Assembly (NCBI GenBank): GCA_903839845.1 | Contig: CAIMEA010000126.1 | Span: forward strand, 1 to 43,641 | Source: an uncultured Hyphomicrobiales bacterium | GTDB taxonomy: Bacteria > Pseudomonadota > Alphaproteobacteria > Rhizobiales > Xanthobacteraceae | Reading direction: 5' to 3' | DNA length: 43,641 bases | Shown: positions 14,605 to 23,781 of the stretch, in pieces | Layout of the letters: every line of letters starts with the position of its first letter | Position numbering within the stretch: the first letter of the stretch is position 1 | Translations under genes and position numbers: made by a program | The notes under the pieces: generated by a model | What the model was told of the DNA's origin: nothing | Databases searched by the model: none | What the model saw: only the letters and a program-made list of their open reading frames with translations

Positions 14605-17244
14605 ATGCGCACAGACATCGCCCAGCCGATCCGCCTCAAAGATTATCGTCAGCCGGACTGGTGGGTAGACACGGTCCATCTCGACGTCGCCTTGCATCCA
14701 ACCGAGGCCAAGGTGCGCGCGACGCTGGCGCTGCGGCCCAATCCGGACAGCGTAGCGGCCCCCCTTGTATTGGACGGCGACGGCCTGACCTTGATCTGGC
14801 TCAAGCTCGATGGCGCGCCATTGCCGGCCGACAGCTACGTCGCCGGGCCGGACAGCCTGACCATTCCGCAGCCGCCAAATGGCCCGTTCACGCTCGAGAT
14901 CGAAACCCTGGTCGATCCGACGGCGAACACGCAATTGTCCGGCCTTTATCTCTCCAGCGGCACCTACTGCACGCAATGCGAGGCCGAGGGCTTTCGCCGC
15001 ATCACTTATTTTCCGGACCGCCCCGATGTGATGGCGATCTACACCACCCGCATCGAAGCCGACAAAAGCCAGGCTCCGGTTCTGCTGGCGAACGGCAATC
15101 GGACCGCCAGCGGCGACTTGCCCGGCGGCCGGCATTTCGCGATCTGGCACGACCCGCACAAGAAGCCGTCTTATCTGTTCGCAATGGTCGGCGGCGACCT
15201 CGCCTGCGTCGAAGACAAATTCGTCACCATGTCGGGCCGCGATGTCACGCTGCGCATCTATGTCGAGCACGGCAAGGAAAATCGCTGCGGCTACGCCATG
15301 GACGCGCTCAAGCGCTCGATGCGCTGGGACGAGGAAGCCTTCGGCCGCGAATACGATCTTGACATCTTCATGATTGTCGCCGTGTCCGACTTCAACATGG
15401 GCGCGATGGAGAACAAGGGCCTTAACGTCTTCAACGACAAATATGTGCTCGCCTCCGGCGATAGCGCCACCGACAGCGACTTCGCGGGTGTCGAGGCCGT
15501 CATCGCGCACGAGTATTTTCACAACTGGACCGGCAACCGCATCACCTGCCGCGATTGGTTCCAGCTTTGCCTGAAAGAAGGCCTGACGGTTTTCCGCGAT
15601 CAGGAATTTTCCAGCGACATGCGCTCGCGCCCGGTCAAGCGCATCGGCGACGTGCGCGGCTTGCGCGCGGCGCAGTTCATCGAGGATTCAGGCCCGCTAG
15701 CGCACCCGGTACGGCCCGAGCGATACAAGGAAATCAACAACTTCTACACCAGCACCATTTACGAAAAGGGCTCGGAAGTGGTGCGCATGGTGCACACCTT
15801 GCTCGGCGCGCAAAAATTCCGCGCCGGTATGGATCTGTATTTCGAACGCCACGATGGCGAAGCCGCCACCGTCGAGCAGTTCGTCCAGTGTTTTGCCGAC
15901 GTCAGCGGCCGGGACATGCGCCAGTTCATGCTCTGGTACAGCCAGGCCGGTACGCCCTTGGTCACGGCGGATACGCAATACGATGCGGCGGCGCATACAT
16001 ATACGCTCGATCTCAAGCAGACCGTGCCGCCGACGCCGAACCAGCCGGACAAATTGCCCATGGTCATTCCGCTGGTCACCGGGCTGGTCGGCAAGGACGG
16101 CCGCGATCTGCCGCTCACTTTGGCCGGCGGCCAGACGGTCGCGCGCGGCGTGCTGGTGCTCGATGAGGCGGAGAAGACTTTCGTGTTCAGCGGCGTCACC
16201 GATCGGCCGGTGCTGTCGATCAATCGCGGCTTTTCCGCGCCGATCAAACTCAACAGCGATATCGACGCCGACGGTCTTGCCTTCCTCGCCGCGCATGACA
16301 GCGATCCATTCAACCGCTGGCAAGCGCTGCAGACCACGGCAATGCGGCTCCTGATCGATAACGTATCGCGGCTGCGGAGCGGCGAATCGCTGAAAAGCGA
16401 CGAAGCTTTGCTGGCAGCCATGGCCGCCATTCTCGATGATGCCACCCTGGAGCCGGCGTTTGTCGCGCTGGCGCTGACTCCACCCGGTGAAGGCGACATC
16501 GCCCGTGAGATCGGGCGCGACATCGATCCCGATGCGATTTACCGCGCGCGCCTCGGGCTGCGCCGCGATATCGGCGTCCACCTTGGTGCCGCGCTTACCT
16601 CCGTCTATGAGCGCATGGCGACCAACGAACCCTATTCACCCGATGCGGCAAGCGCCGGCCGCCGGGCTTTACGCAATACCGCGCTCGATCTGCTGACCGC
16701 CGAGGCCGCGCCGGAGGCGATAGCGCGGGCGGCACGGCAGTACCAGACCGCCGACAACATGACCGACCGCTTTGCCGCGCTCGCCACCTTGTCACAGCAC
16801 ATCACACCGGAAAAAAGCACGGCGCTCGCCGATTTCTACAAGCGCTACGCCGACGATGCACTCATCGTCGACAAATGGTTCTCGCTGCAGGCGGCGGCTC
16901 CGCAGGCCGATACGCTTGGCCAGGTCCGCGCCCTCACCGGCCACCCGGCGTTTTCGTTCGCCAACCCGAACCGCGTCCGCGCCCTGGTCAGCGCTTTCGC
17001 GCAGGGCAACCCGACCCAGTTCAACCGTGCCGATGGCGCCGGCTATGAGTTCGTCGCCGACACCATCCTCGCGCTCGATCCGAAGAATCCGCAGCTGGCG
17101 GCGAGGCTGGCGACGGCGTTCCGCACCTGGCGCACGCTGGAAAACGGGCGGCAAAGCAAGGCGCAAACCGCTCTGCGCCGGATCAAAGCTACCTCCGGGC
17201 TGTCGCGCGACCTTTCCGACATTATCGAACGGGCAACGGCTTAA
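14605..17244 (+). CDS. pepN: Aminopeptidase N (M1 family)
   Basis: This 879-aa cytoplasmic zinc exopeptidase has the size and layout of E. coli PepN. The substrate-recognition motif GAMENKGLNVF begins at residue 266. The zinc motif HEYFHNWTGNR begins at 302, and the third zinc ligand Glu is at about 325 (LKEGLTVF). The N-terminal domain (residues 1-190) includes YCTQCEAEGFRRITYFPDRP, typical of the PepN subgroup, and the C-terminal helical domain is complete (DIIERATA end). It removes N-terminal residues from peptides during protein turnover. It is transcribed divergently from the alcohol dehydrogenase with a very short promoter region and is apparently monocistronic. Confidence 0.95.
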   Translation: MRTDIAQPIRLKDYRQPDWWVDTVHLDVALHPTEAKVRATLALRPNPDSVAAPLVLDGDGLTLIWLKLDGAPLPADSYVAGPDSLTIPQPPNGPFTLEIETLVDPTANTQLSGLYLSSGTYCTQCEAEGFRRITYFPDRPDVMAIYTTRIEADKSQAPVLLANGNRTASGDLPGGRHFAIWHDPHKKPSYLFAMVGGDLACVEDKFVTMSGRDVTLRIYVEHGKENRCGYAMDALKRSMRWDEEAFGREYDLDIFMIVAVSDFNMGAMENKGLNVFNDKYVLASGDSATDSDFAGVEAVIAHEYFHNWTGNRITCRDWFQLCLKEGLTVFRDQEFSSDMRSRPVKRIGDVRGLRAAQFIEDSGPLAHPVRPERYKEINNFYTSTIYEKGSEVVRMVHTLLGAQKFRAGMDLYFERHDGEAATVEQFVQCFADVSGRDMRQFMLWYSQAGTPLVTADTQYDAAAHTYTLDLKQTVPPTPNQPDKLPMVIPLVTGLVGKDGRDLPLTLAGGQTVARGVLVLDEAEKTFVFSGVTDRPVLSINRGFSAPIKLNSDIDADGLAFLAAHDSDPFNRWQALQTTAMRLLIDNVSRLRSGESLKSDEALLAAMAAILDDATLEPAFVALALTPPGEGDIAREIGRDIDPDAIYRARLGLRRDIGVHLGAALTSVYERMATNEPYSPDAASAGRRALRNTALDLLTAEAAPEAIARAARQYQTADNMTDRFAALATLSQHITPEKSTALADFYKRYADDALIVDKWFSLQAAAPQADTLGQVRALTGHPAFSFANPNRVRALVSAFAQGNPTQFNRADGAGYEFVADTILALDPKNPQLAARLATAFRTWRTLENGRQSKAQTALRRIKATSGLSRDLSDIIERATA

Positions 17245-17425
17245 ACACCTGCCGCTTAGTCCTTGAGCGGACTCATGTTTCAGTGGGTAACGATTTTTTC
17301 ATAATTGACTCCTGCGGACTCTCGACAAATCAGCGGCCATCGATTCCAATCGCTTTGCTGATTCGGGCGGGTAACGCGATGCTTCCGGCTCAGGGCGGTA
17401 GGGGAAATTCCACACGGAGGCCTTC

Positions 17426-19720
17426 ATGGCGCGCGCCACTATGGCGAGTGCGTCTGCACGGAGCGATTCGATCAAGGGCCTCGCGCAATCGATCGCCAAT
17501 CCGGCGTATCGGCGGCTGCTGACGGCGGAGCCCTTGCTGCGTCGCGCGGTGCCGGTGCTGATCATTGCCTTTCTGGTGACTATTTGCGTCGGCGCAGCGG
17601 TGCAGGTGCTCGATCAGCGACGCCAGACACTCGACACCATGGTCCTGCCACTCGACGCCGTCGCCGACGTCGCCGCCGAACGTCTTGTTCAGCCGCTCAA
17701 GAATGCCCGCGACATAGTCGAGCGTCCGCAGGAGCTGCTGGCCGCGTCGCTGCCGTCCTGGGCGACCGGCGCCGGCCGCCGCTTTCTGCTGACCAACGAT
17801 CAGGGCGTTGTGATCGCGTCGATCCCCGCCACCGATCTCACCGTCGGCCGCCGTCTGATCGACCTGCTCGGCCCGACGCAGCCGCTCACCACCTTTGGCG
17901 CCGGCGCCGGCGTGATGGAAGTCGTCCTGCCCGGCAGCACGCCGGCACTCGCCACCGTGCGCCTGCTGAACGCACCCTTCGGCCAATTGGCCGCCGTGCA
18001 ATCGCGCGACGCGGCGCTGGCGTCGTGGCGCTCGCTGACCACGCTGACGATCACTTTGTCGGCCACCACCGGCTTCGTCGTGCTGATCCTCGGCTTTGCC
18101 TTTCACTGGCAGGCGACCCGCGCCCGCGAGGCCGACGTCATCTATGAGACCGTGCGCAGCCGCATCGACACCGCGCTCAATCGCGGCCGCTGCGGCCTGT
18201 GGGACTGGGACCTGGCGCGCGGCCGCATCTTCTGGTCGCAGTCGATGTTCGACATTCTCGGCCTCAAGGCCAAGGACGATTTGCTCAGCTTCGGCGACGT
18301 CAACGCGCTGATGCACCCCGACGATCTTGAACTGTATGCGCTGGCGACCGATCTCGCCGAAGCGCGCACCACCACGATCGACCACGCCTTCCGCATGCGA
18401 CACGCCAGCGGCCATTGGGTCTGGCTGCGCGCTCGCTGCGAAATCGTCCGCCAGGCCGGCGATCCGGGCCTGCATCTGATCGGCATCGCTGTCGATGTCA
18501 CCGAGCAGAAAAGCCTGGTCGAAAAGACCATGGCCGCCGACATGCGTTTGCGCGACGCCATCGAGACCATTCCCGAAGCCTTCGTGCTGTGGGACGCGGA
18601 CAACCGGTTGGTGCTGTGCAACTCGAATTTCCAGGAACTGCACCATTTGCCCGACAGCGAAATCGTCGTCGGCGCCTCCTATGAATCGGTGGTCGCGGCC
18701 GGCAGCAAGCCGGTGGTCCGCAACAAGGTCGTCACCGGGGGCCCGGCGGTGCCGGGCGCCCGCACATTCGAAGCCCAGCTTGAAGACGGCCGTTGGCTGC
18801 ATATCAGCGAACGCCGCACCAAGGACGGCGGCTATGTGTCGGTCGGCACCGATATCACCGCGCTCAAGACGCACGAAGAAAAGCTGATCGACAGCGAGCA
18901 GCGCCTGATCGCGACCGTCTCCGATCTGCGCGCCTCGCAACAGCGCACCGCGGAATTGGCCGAAAAATATGCCGTCGAAAAAACCCGCGCCGAGGACGCC
19001 AACCAGGCCAAGTCGAAATTCCTCGCCAATATGAGCCACGAACTGCGCACGCCGCTCAACGCCATCATCGGCTTTTCCGAAATCATGGAATCCGGCATGT
19101 TCGGCCCGCTCGGCGCCGAAAAATACCGAGAATACTGCAACGACATTCTCGGCAGCGGCCAATATCTGCTCGACGTCATCAACGACATTCTCGACATGTC
19201 GAAGATCGAGGCCGGCCGCATTCGCCTCGATTTCGAGGACCTCGCTCTCGATTCGCTGCTGGCTGAGTCAATGCGTGTCGTCTCCGCCCGCGCCAGCGAC
19301 AAGCAACTCAAGCTCAGCGCCCGGATATCGCCCGAGTTGCACCTGCGCGCCGACCGCCGCGCGCTCAAGCAGGTCGCGCTCAATCTTCTGTCCAACGCCG
19401 TCAAGTTCACCCCGGCCGGCGGCGAGGTCACGGTGCGCGGACGGATGGCGGACAACTACGTGGTGCTGAGCATTGCCGACAGCGGCATTGGCATTGCCAA
19501 GGAAGCTTTGGCCAAATTGGGCCGCCCCTTCGAACAGGTCGAAAGCCAGCTCACCAAGAGCCACCAGGGTTCCGGCCTGGGCCTGGCCATCGCCAAGTCG
19601 CTGGTCGAGCTGCATGGTGGGCGCATGCGGATTCGCTCGACCCTCGGCAAGGGAACACTGGTCGTCGTCCACCTGCCGCTTAAGCCGCAGTGCCCGCTGC
19701 CGAAGGACGAAGCCGCCTAG
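17426..19720 (+). CDS. Membrane-bound PAS sensor histidine kinase, PleC/DivJ-like catalytic core
   Basis: This 764-aa hybrid-free kinase has a membrane segment at about 41-61, a periplasmic domain of about 140 residues, and a second membrane segment at about 205-230. Two PAS domains follow (about 245-355, GLWDWDLARGRIFWSQ..., and about 375-480, ETIPEAFVLWDADNRLVLCN). After a coiled-coil linker comes the phosphoacceptor box MSHELRTPLNAIIGFSEIM with His at about 538. The ATPase domain has N box LNLLSNAVKF, G1 DSGIGIAKEAL and G2 GSGLGLAIAKSL. The GFSEIM-type box is typical of the PleC/DivJ/PdhS kinases that act on DivK in alphaproteobacterial cell-cycle control, but many environmental kinases share it. 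GGAGG sits 5 bases before the ATG. No response regulator lies next to it, so the partner is encoded elsewhere. Confidence 0.88.
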   Translation: MARATMASASARSDSIKGLAQSIANPAYRRLLTAEPLLRRAVPVLIIAFLVTICVGAAVQVLDQRRQTLDTMVLPLDAVADVAAERLVQPLKNARDIVERPQELLAASLPSWATGAGRRFLLTNDQGVVIASIPATDLTVGRRLIDLLGPTQPLTTFGAGAGVMEVVLPGSTPALATVRLLNAPFGQLAAVQSRDAALASWRSLTTLTITLSATTGFVVLILGFAFHWQATRAREADVIYETVRSRIDTALNRGRCGLWDWDLARGRIFWSQSMFDILGLKAKDDLLSFGDVNALMHPDDLELYALATDLAEARTTTIDHAFRMRHASGHWVWLRARCEIVRQAGDPGLHLIGIAVDVTEQKSLVEKTMAADMRLRDAIETIPEAFVLWDADNRLVLCNSNFQELHHLPDSEIVVGASYESVVAAGSKPVVRNKVVTGGPAVPGARTFEAQLEDGRWLHISERRTKDGGYVSVGTDITALKTHEEKLIDSEQRLIATVSDLRASQQRTAELAEKYAVEKTRAEDANQAKSKFLANMSHELRTPLNAIIGFSEIMESGMFGPLGAEKYREYCNDILGSGQYLLDVINDILDMSKIEAGRIRLDFEDLALDSLLAESMRVVSARASDKQLKLSARISPELHLRADRRALKQVALNLLSNAVKFTPAGGEVTVRGRMADNYVVLSIADSGIGIAKEALAKLGRPFEQVESQLTKSHQGSGLGLAIAKSLVELHGGRMRIRSTLGKGTLVVVHLPLKPQCPLPKDEAA

Positions 19721-19722
19721 AA

Positions 19723-20697
19723 CTAGCGCGGCGGAATCTGGATGAACTCGGCCAGTTGTTCCTTGGTCAGCGGCTGGTCGAGGAACTTGCCGGCAATCGC
19801 ATCCTGCATCACCAGGTCAATGTCGGTCACCTTGTCCGGATTCATCGCCGCTTTCGGGTTGAATTCCTTCTTCTGCAATTCGACCAGTTCGGGCGCCATG
19901 CGCATGCTCTCCGAATAGAACTTCACCGCGTCCGGCGACGAATACATCCAGTCCACCGTCTCGCGGTACGCCTTCATGAACCGCACCATGACGTCATGCC
20001 GTTCCTTCAGCGCATTGGCATTGACGATCTCGACCCGCACGGTCTGATGCGCCATCGACGGAATATCGCTGCCGCGCATCAGCACGCGGATGGTCTTGGC
20101 CTGCAATTCCTTCAGGCCGAATGGCGCCACCGACCAGCCGATATCGACCTGACCGCTCATTGCCATCGTCAAGGTCGCCGGCGGGCCGCCGGTCTTGGTC
20201 GGCTTGGCCTTGAGGCCGTAGTGCTGGATCAATGCCAGCAACACGCTGTCGGAGGTCGAGCCGCTGGTCGAATAGGCGATGGTGTGATCGGCGGTGATAC
20301 CCTTGACGTCCCTGATCGGCGAATTGGTCGGCACGAACCAATAGATATCCTCGACGCCGGTGTAGCCAGCGGCGAGCACGCGCAACGGCGCGCCCTTGAC
20401 GAAGGCGCGCAACGCACCCGGCGTACCCACGCCAATGCCGATGTCGGCGCTACCTGACACGACCGCCTGGATCGTTTCGCCAGCGCCTTGCGTGCCGAAA
20501 TTTTCCAGCACGATGCCGTGTTTCTGGAATATGCCGGCTTTCATGCCCAATGTCGGCGCCTGATTGGCCCAGGCATCGATCTGGCCGATGGCCAGCTTGA
20601 GCTTGTCCTGCGCTTGGGCCGGCATTGTCACGAGGCCGGTCAGCGCGGCGGCAAAACCGGCGCAAACCGCGCGGCGGCTCCAAATTGAAAACTCCAT
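19723..20697 (-). CDS. ABC-type substrate-binding protein (NMT1/TauA-SsuA type), orphan
   Basis: This 324-aa exported protein starts with a signal peptide (SRRAVCAGFAAALTGL ... AQAQ-DK). The mature part has the family pattern of aliphatic sulfonate, nitrate or thiamine-precursor binding proteins: LAIGQIDAWANQAPTLGMKAG, IFQKHGI, SGSADIGIGVGTPG and the recognisable STSGSTSDS loop. The start at 20697 follows GGGAGG (complement of 20705-20710) with 7 bases of spacing; the frame can be extended to 20742 but without support. No permease or ATPase genes are next to it, so it either works with a distant transporter or the rest of the operon has been lost. It reads in the same direction as glnE, 84 bases downstream of it. 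It is convergent with the PAS kinase gene, with 2 bases between the stops. Confidence 0.85.
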   Translation of the reverse strand: MEFSIWSRRAVCAGFAAALTGLVTMPAQAQDKLKLAIGQIDAWANQAPTLGMKAGIFQKHGIVLENFGTQGAGETIQAVVSGSADIGIGVGTPGALRAFVKGAPLRVLAAGYTGVEDIYWFVPTNSPIRDVKGITADHTIAYSTSGSTSDSVLLALIQHYGLKAKPTKTGGPPATLTMAMSGQVDIGWSVAPFGLKELQAKTIRVLMRGSDIPSMAHQTVRVEIVNANALKERHDVMVRFMKAYRETVDWMYSSPDAVKFYSESMRMAPELVELQKKEFNPKAAMNPDKVTDIDLVMQDAIAGKFLDQPLTKEQLAEFIQIPPR

Positions 20698-20781
20698 GGC
20701 AACGCCTCCCTTTATGATTCTTGGGAAACAGTCTGCCAGCAACTGTGCCCCGGCGGTAGCCGTGGGCAGACTTTGGAAAAA

Positions 20782-23781
20782 TCAGGGCGCTTTGCCCAAA
20801 ATCCGCACGAAGCTTTCGCGCACCCGCTTTTGCGTCTCCAGAAGCGTCACATTCAAAGTGGCGAAATCCGGCACGTCGGCCGCGCGCGCCAGCAACCGCA
20901 GTAGACCGGGCCCGGCGGTCTTGGCGTCAAACGGACCGGCCAGACACAGCCGCAGAATCTGAGTCAGGTCCTGATAGAGTTGCGCCGCCGGACGCAGCAC
21001 CTCGGCGTCCTCGACCGACACCAGCCGCAACTGCCGCGCCTTGTCCAGCACGCGCGCCGTCGACGTGTCGAGGATTTCCGGGTGGTCATGCGCGTGAACT
21101 AGTTGCAAGTATTGCGCGATGAACTCCAGATCGACCAGCCCGCCGGCGGCATTCTTGAAATCCCACGGATTGCTGTCGCCCTTTTCCCGCGCGATCGCTG
21201 AGCGCATTTCGACAACATCGCCGGCGATTTGCTCGGCGTCGCGCGGCCGGCGCAATATTTCCTGAATGGCGCTCTCGACGCGGGCAGCGAAAGCAGGCGA
21301 TGCCGACACCACACGGGCGCGGGTCAGCGCCATGTGTTCCCAGGTCCAGGCCTCGTTTTCCTGATAATTGGTGAAGCTGCCGATTTTCGTCGCCAAGGGA
21401 CCCGCCTGCCCCGACGGCCGCAGCCGCATATCGACTTCGTAGAGAGCGCCGTAATTGGTCTGCGCCGTCAGCGCATTGATAAGCCGCTGCGTCAAGCGGG
21501 CGAAATATTGCGCGCCATACAACATACGCTTGCCGCTCGATTCCGGATACTCGCTATCGAAGTCGTAGCACAGGATCAGATCGAGGTCCGACGTCGCCGT
21601 CATTTCGCGGCCGCCGAGCTTGCCCATCGCCAGCACAGCAGTCTCCTCCGCCTTGATGTGGCCGTAGGTCGCGGCGAAATTTTCCGACACGGCGCGATGC
21701 ACGGCGCGGATCACGGCGTCGGCCAGCCGCGCGAAAGCCTCGCCCGCCAGCCGCGCGGTCAGCGTACCGGATAAAATGCGAACGCCGATCAGGAACATGT
21801 ATTCCAGCCCGAACATACGGATGCGTTCGAGCAGGTCCTCGTCATAACGCGCCTGCGCCAGCGCGGCGTCGAGCCGGCGCTGCAATTCTTCGTCGTCCGG
21901 CAACACGCCGAAAAAGCTCGGATCGACGAGCGCATCCATGACCTGCGGATGGCGCGCCAGCGTGTCGGCAAGCCGCGGCGCGATGCCGAGAACCAGCGCG
22001 ATCAACGCGATGAGTTCCGGCTTCTGCCGCAGCAGCGACAACAGCCGCGCCGCGCCGTGTAAATTGGCGAGGAAATGGTCGAACAAAACCAGTGTCGCGG
22101 CCGGATTGTCGGTGCGGCCGATATGCTCAAGTAACGTCGGCACCAACGCCGTTAAATGTTCCCGGGTCACGTCCCCCTTCAGCGAGCGATGTTCGCCGGC
22201 GAGCCATTGCCGCACCACATGCGAGGCCTCCAGCGGCGCGCGAAAACCGAGTTCGGTCAGCCGCGCCAAAGTCTGCGGATCGTCGGCGCCGGCCGGAAAC
22301 GCCATAACCGGCCCGTCGCCATCGGGCACCTTCTCGAACAACCGCGCATAATGACTTTGCACGGCTTCGAGATGCCCGACCAGGACCTCGGCGAAAGCGT
22401 CGCGGCCGGGGTATCCGAGAAAATGCGCGAAGCGTTCGAGATCGGTGCGCGAGGCCGGCAACAACTGCGTCTGCTCGTCATTGACCATCTGCAAACGGTG
22501 TTCGACCATGCGCAGGAAGCAATAAGCGGATTTCATCGCGTCGCGCGCAGCCGCGTCGATCCAGCGGTCCTCGCACAGTTTGTCGAGCGTAACGAGCGTG
22601 TCGCGATCGCGCAGATGCGGATTGCGTCCACCGGCGATCAGTTGCTGGGTCTGTGCGAAGAATTCGATCTCGCGGATGCCGCCGCGCCCGAGCTTGATAT
22701 TGTGGCCCTCGACCGCGATTTCGCCGTGGCCGCGAAAGGCATTGATCTGCCGCTTCATCGCGTGCACATCGGCAACTGCGGCGAAGTCGAGATATTTTCG
22801 CCAGACGAACGGCGCCAAATCGTTGAGGATCGCCTCGCCCGCCGCGATATCGCCAGCGCAGGCGCGACCCTTGATCATCATCGCGCGTTCCCAGTTCTGA
22901 CCGACGCTTTCGTAATAGGCCATCGCCGCATGGGTCGAGATCGCAATGCCGGTCGAGGCCGGATCGGGCCGCAGCCGCAGATCGGTGCGGAACACGTATC
23001 CGTCACCGGTGTGCTCTTGTAAAAGCTTTACCACGCGCTGGGTGATACGAACGAAAACACGCGCCGCTTCCGCCCCTTCCGGCAAGGCCGCGCTCTCCGG
23101 ATCGAAAAAGACGATGAGATCGATGTCGCTGGAATAGTTCAGCTCGTAGCCGCCCATCTTGCCCATGGCGAGCACGATGTAGCCGCTATCGATGTGCGGA
23201 TTGTCTTTATCCTTCGGCATAAACCGGCCGGCGCGCGCCGCTTCAGACAAGGCAAAGCGCACGGCGGCATCGACCGCGGTGTCGGCCAAAGCGGTGAGCG
23301 CCCGCGTCGCCCGCATCACCGGCCAGACGCCGCCGATATCGGCGAGCGCGATCAGGAGCGCTGCTTCCGCCTTCATGCGGCGCAGAATGCGCATCCCCTC
23401 GTCGATGTCTTCGCATTGGGCGGCGGCGCGGCCGCTTGTGGCGAGAAGATCGTCAAGGTGACGTTCGGGCTCATTCGCCATCAAGGCCTCGAAGCGCTCG
23501 GGCGACGCCGTCACCAGATCCCACAGGAATGGCGAGCTTTCCGACAGACTCGCCAGAAGGGTCTCGACCAGCGGATGCGCGCTCACTAACGCTGACAATC
23601 GTTGATGGACCGGCTTACCACCGCTCTTGGCCAGCCTGTCGAGCCAGCCGGCGAGCTTTGTTCGCGCGGCCGCCGGCTCGATCAGCAGCGGCGCCGTCAC
23701 AATGCGCGCAGCCAACGAGCCGCCACCGGAAGGCGGCAAAGCATCGGTCAGGCCATTTTGGTGTCCGGCAGGAGCACTCAT
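20782..23781 (-). CDS. glnE: Bifunctional glutamine synthetase adenylyltransferase/adenylyl-removing enzyme
   Basis: This 999-aa protein is the nitrogen-control enzyme that adds AMP to glutamine synthetase and removes it. It has the expected two nucleotidyltransferase domains. The N-terminal adenylyl-removase motif is GGYELNYSSDIDLIVFFD near residue 210. The C-terminal adenylyltransferase motif is GGREMTATSDLDLILCYDFD near residue 730. Helical linker domains lie between and after them. Activity is governed by PII protein and glutamine in the family. The start overlaps the stop of the upstream histidine kinase by an ATGA, so the two are translationally coupled and glnE belongs to a transcription unit that begins at the response regulator or further upstream. 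It is intact. Confidence 0.95.
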   Translation of the reverse strand: MSAPAGHQNGLTDALPPSGGGSLAARIVTAPLLIEPAAARTKLAGWLDRLAKSGGKPVHQRLSALVSAHPLVETLLASLSESSPFLWDLVTASPERFEALMANEPERHLDDLLATSGRAAAQCEDIDEGMRILRRMKAEAALLIALADIGGVWPVMRATRALTALADTAVDAAVRFALSEAARAGRFMPKDKDNPHIDSGYIVLAMGKMGGYELNYSSDIDLIVFFDPESAALPEGAEAARVFVRITQRVVKLLQEHTGDGYVFRTDLRLRPDPASTGIAISTHAAMAYYESVGQNWERAMMIKGRACAGDIAAGEAILNDLAPFVWRKYLDFAAVADVHAMKRQINAFRGHGEIAVEGHNIKLGRGGIREIEFFAQTQQLIAGGRNPHLRDRDTLVTLDKLCEDRWIDAAARDAMKSAYCFLRMVEHRLQMVNDEQTQLLPASRTDLERFAHFLGYPGRDAFAEVLVGHLEAVQSHYARLFEKVPDGDGPVMAFPAGADDPQTLARLTELGFRAPLEASHVVRQWLAGEHRSLKGDVTREHLTALVPTLLEHIGRTDNPAATLVLFDHFLANLHGAARLLSLLRQKPELIALIALVLGIAPRLADTLARHPQVMDALVDPSFFGVLPDDEELQRRLDAALAQARYDEDLLERIRMFGLEYMFLIGVRILSGTLTARLAGEAFARLADAVIRAVHRAVSENFAATYGHIKAEETAVLAMGKLGGREMTATSDLDLILCYDFDSEYPESSGKRMLYGAQYFARLTQRLINALTAQTNYGALYEVDMRLRPSGQAGPLATKIGSFTNYQENEAWTWEHMALTRARVVSASPAFAARVESAIQEILRRPRDAEQIAGDVVEMRSAIAREKGDSNPWDFKNAAGGLVDLEFIAQYLQLVHAHDHPEILDTSTARVLDKARQLRLVSVEDAEVLRPAAQLYQDLTQILRLCLAGPFDAKTAGPGLLRLLARAADVPDFATLNVTLLETQKRVRESFVRILGKAP

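Noticed and set aside
17258-17273. Hairpin AGTCC/GGACT after pepN as a terminator
   Set aside because: A 5-bp stem without a T-run is too weak to call.
17390-19162. 590-aa minus-strand frame opposite the PAS kinase
   Set aside because: Antisense frame kept open by high GC in the third codon position; the plus-strand kinase motifs are unambiguous.
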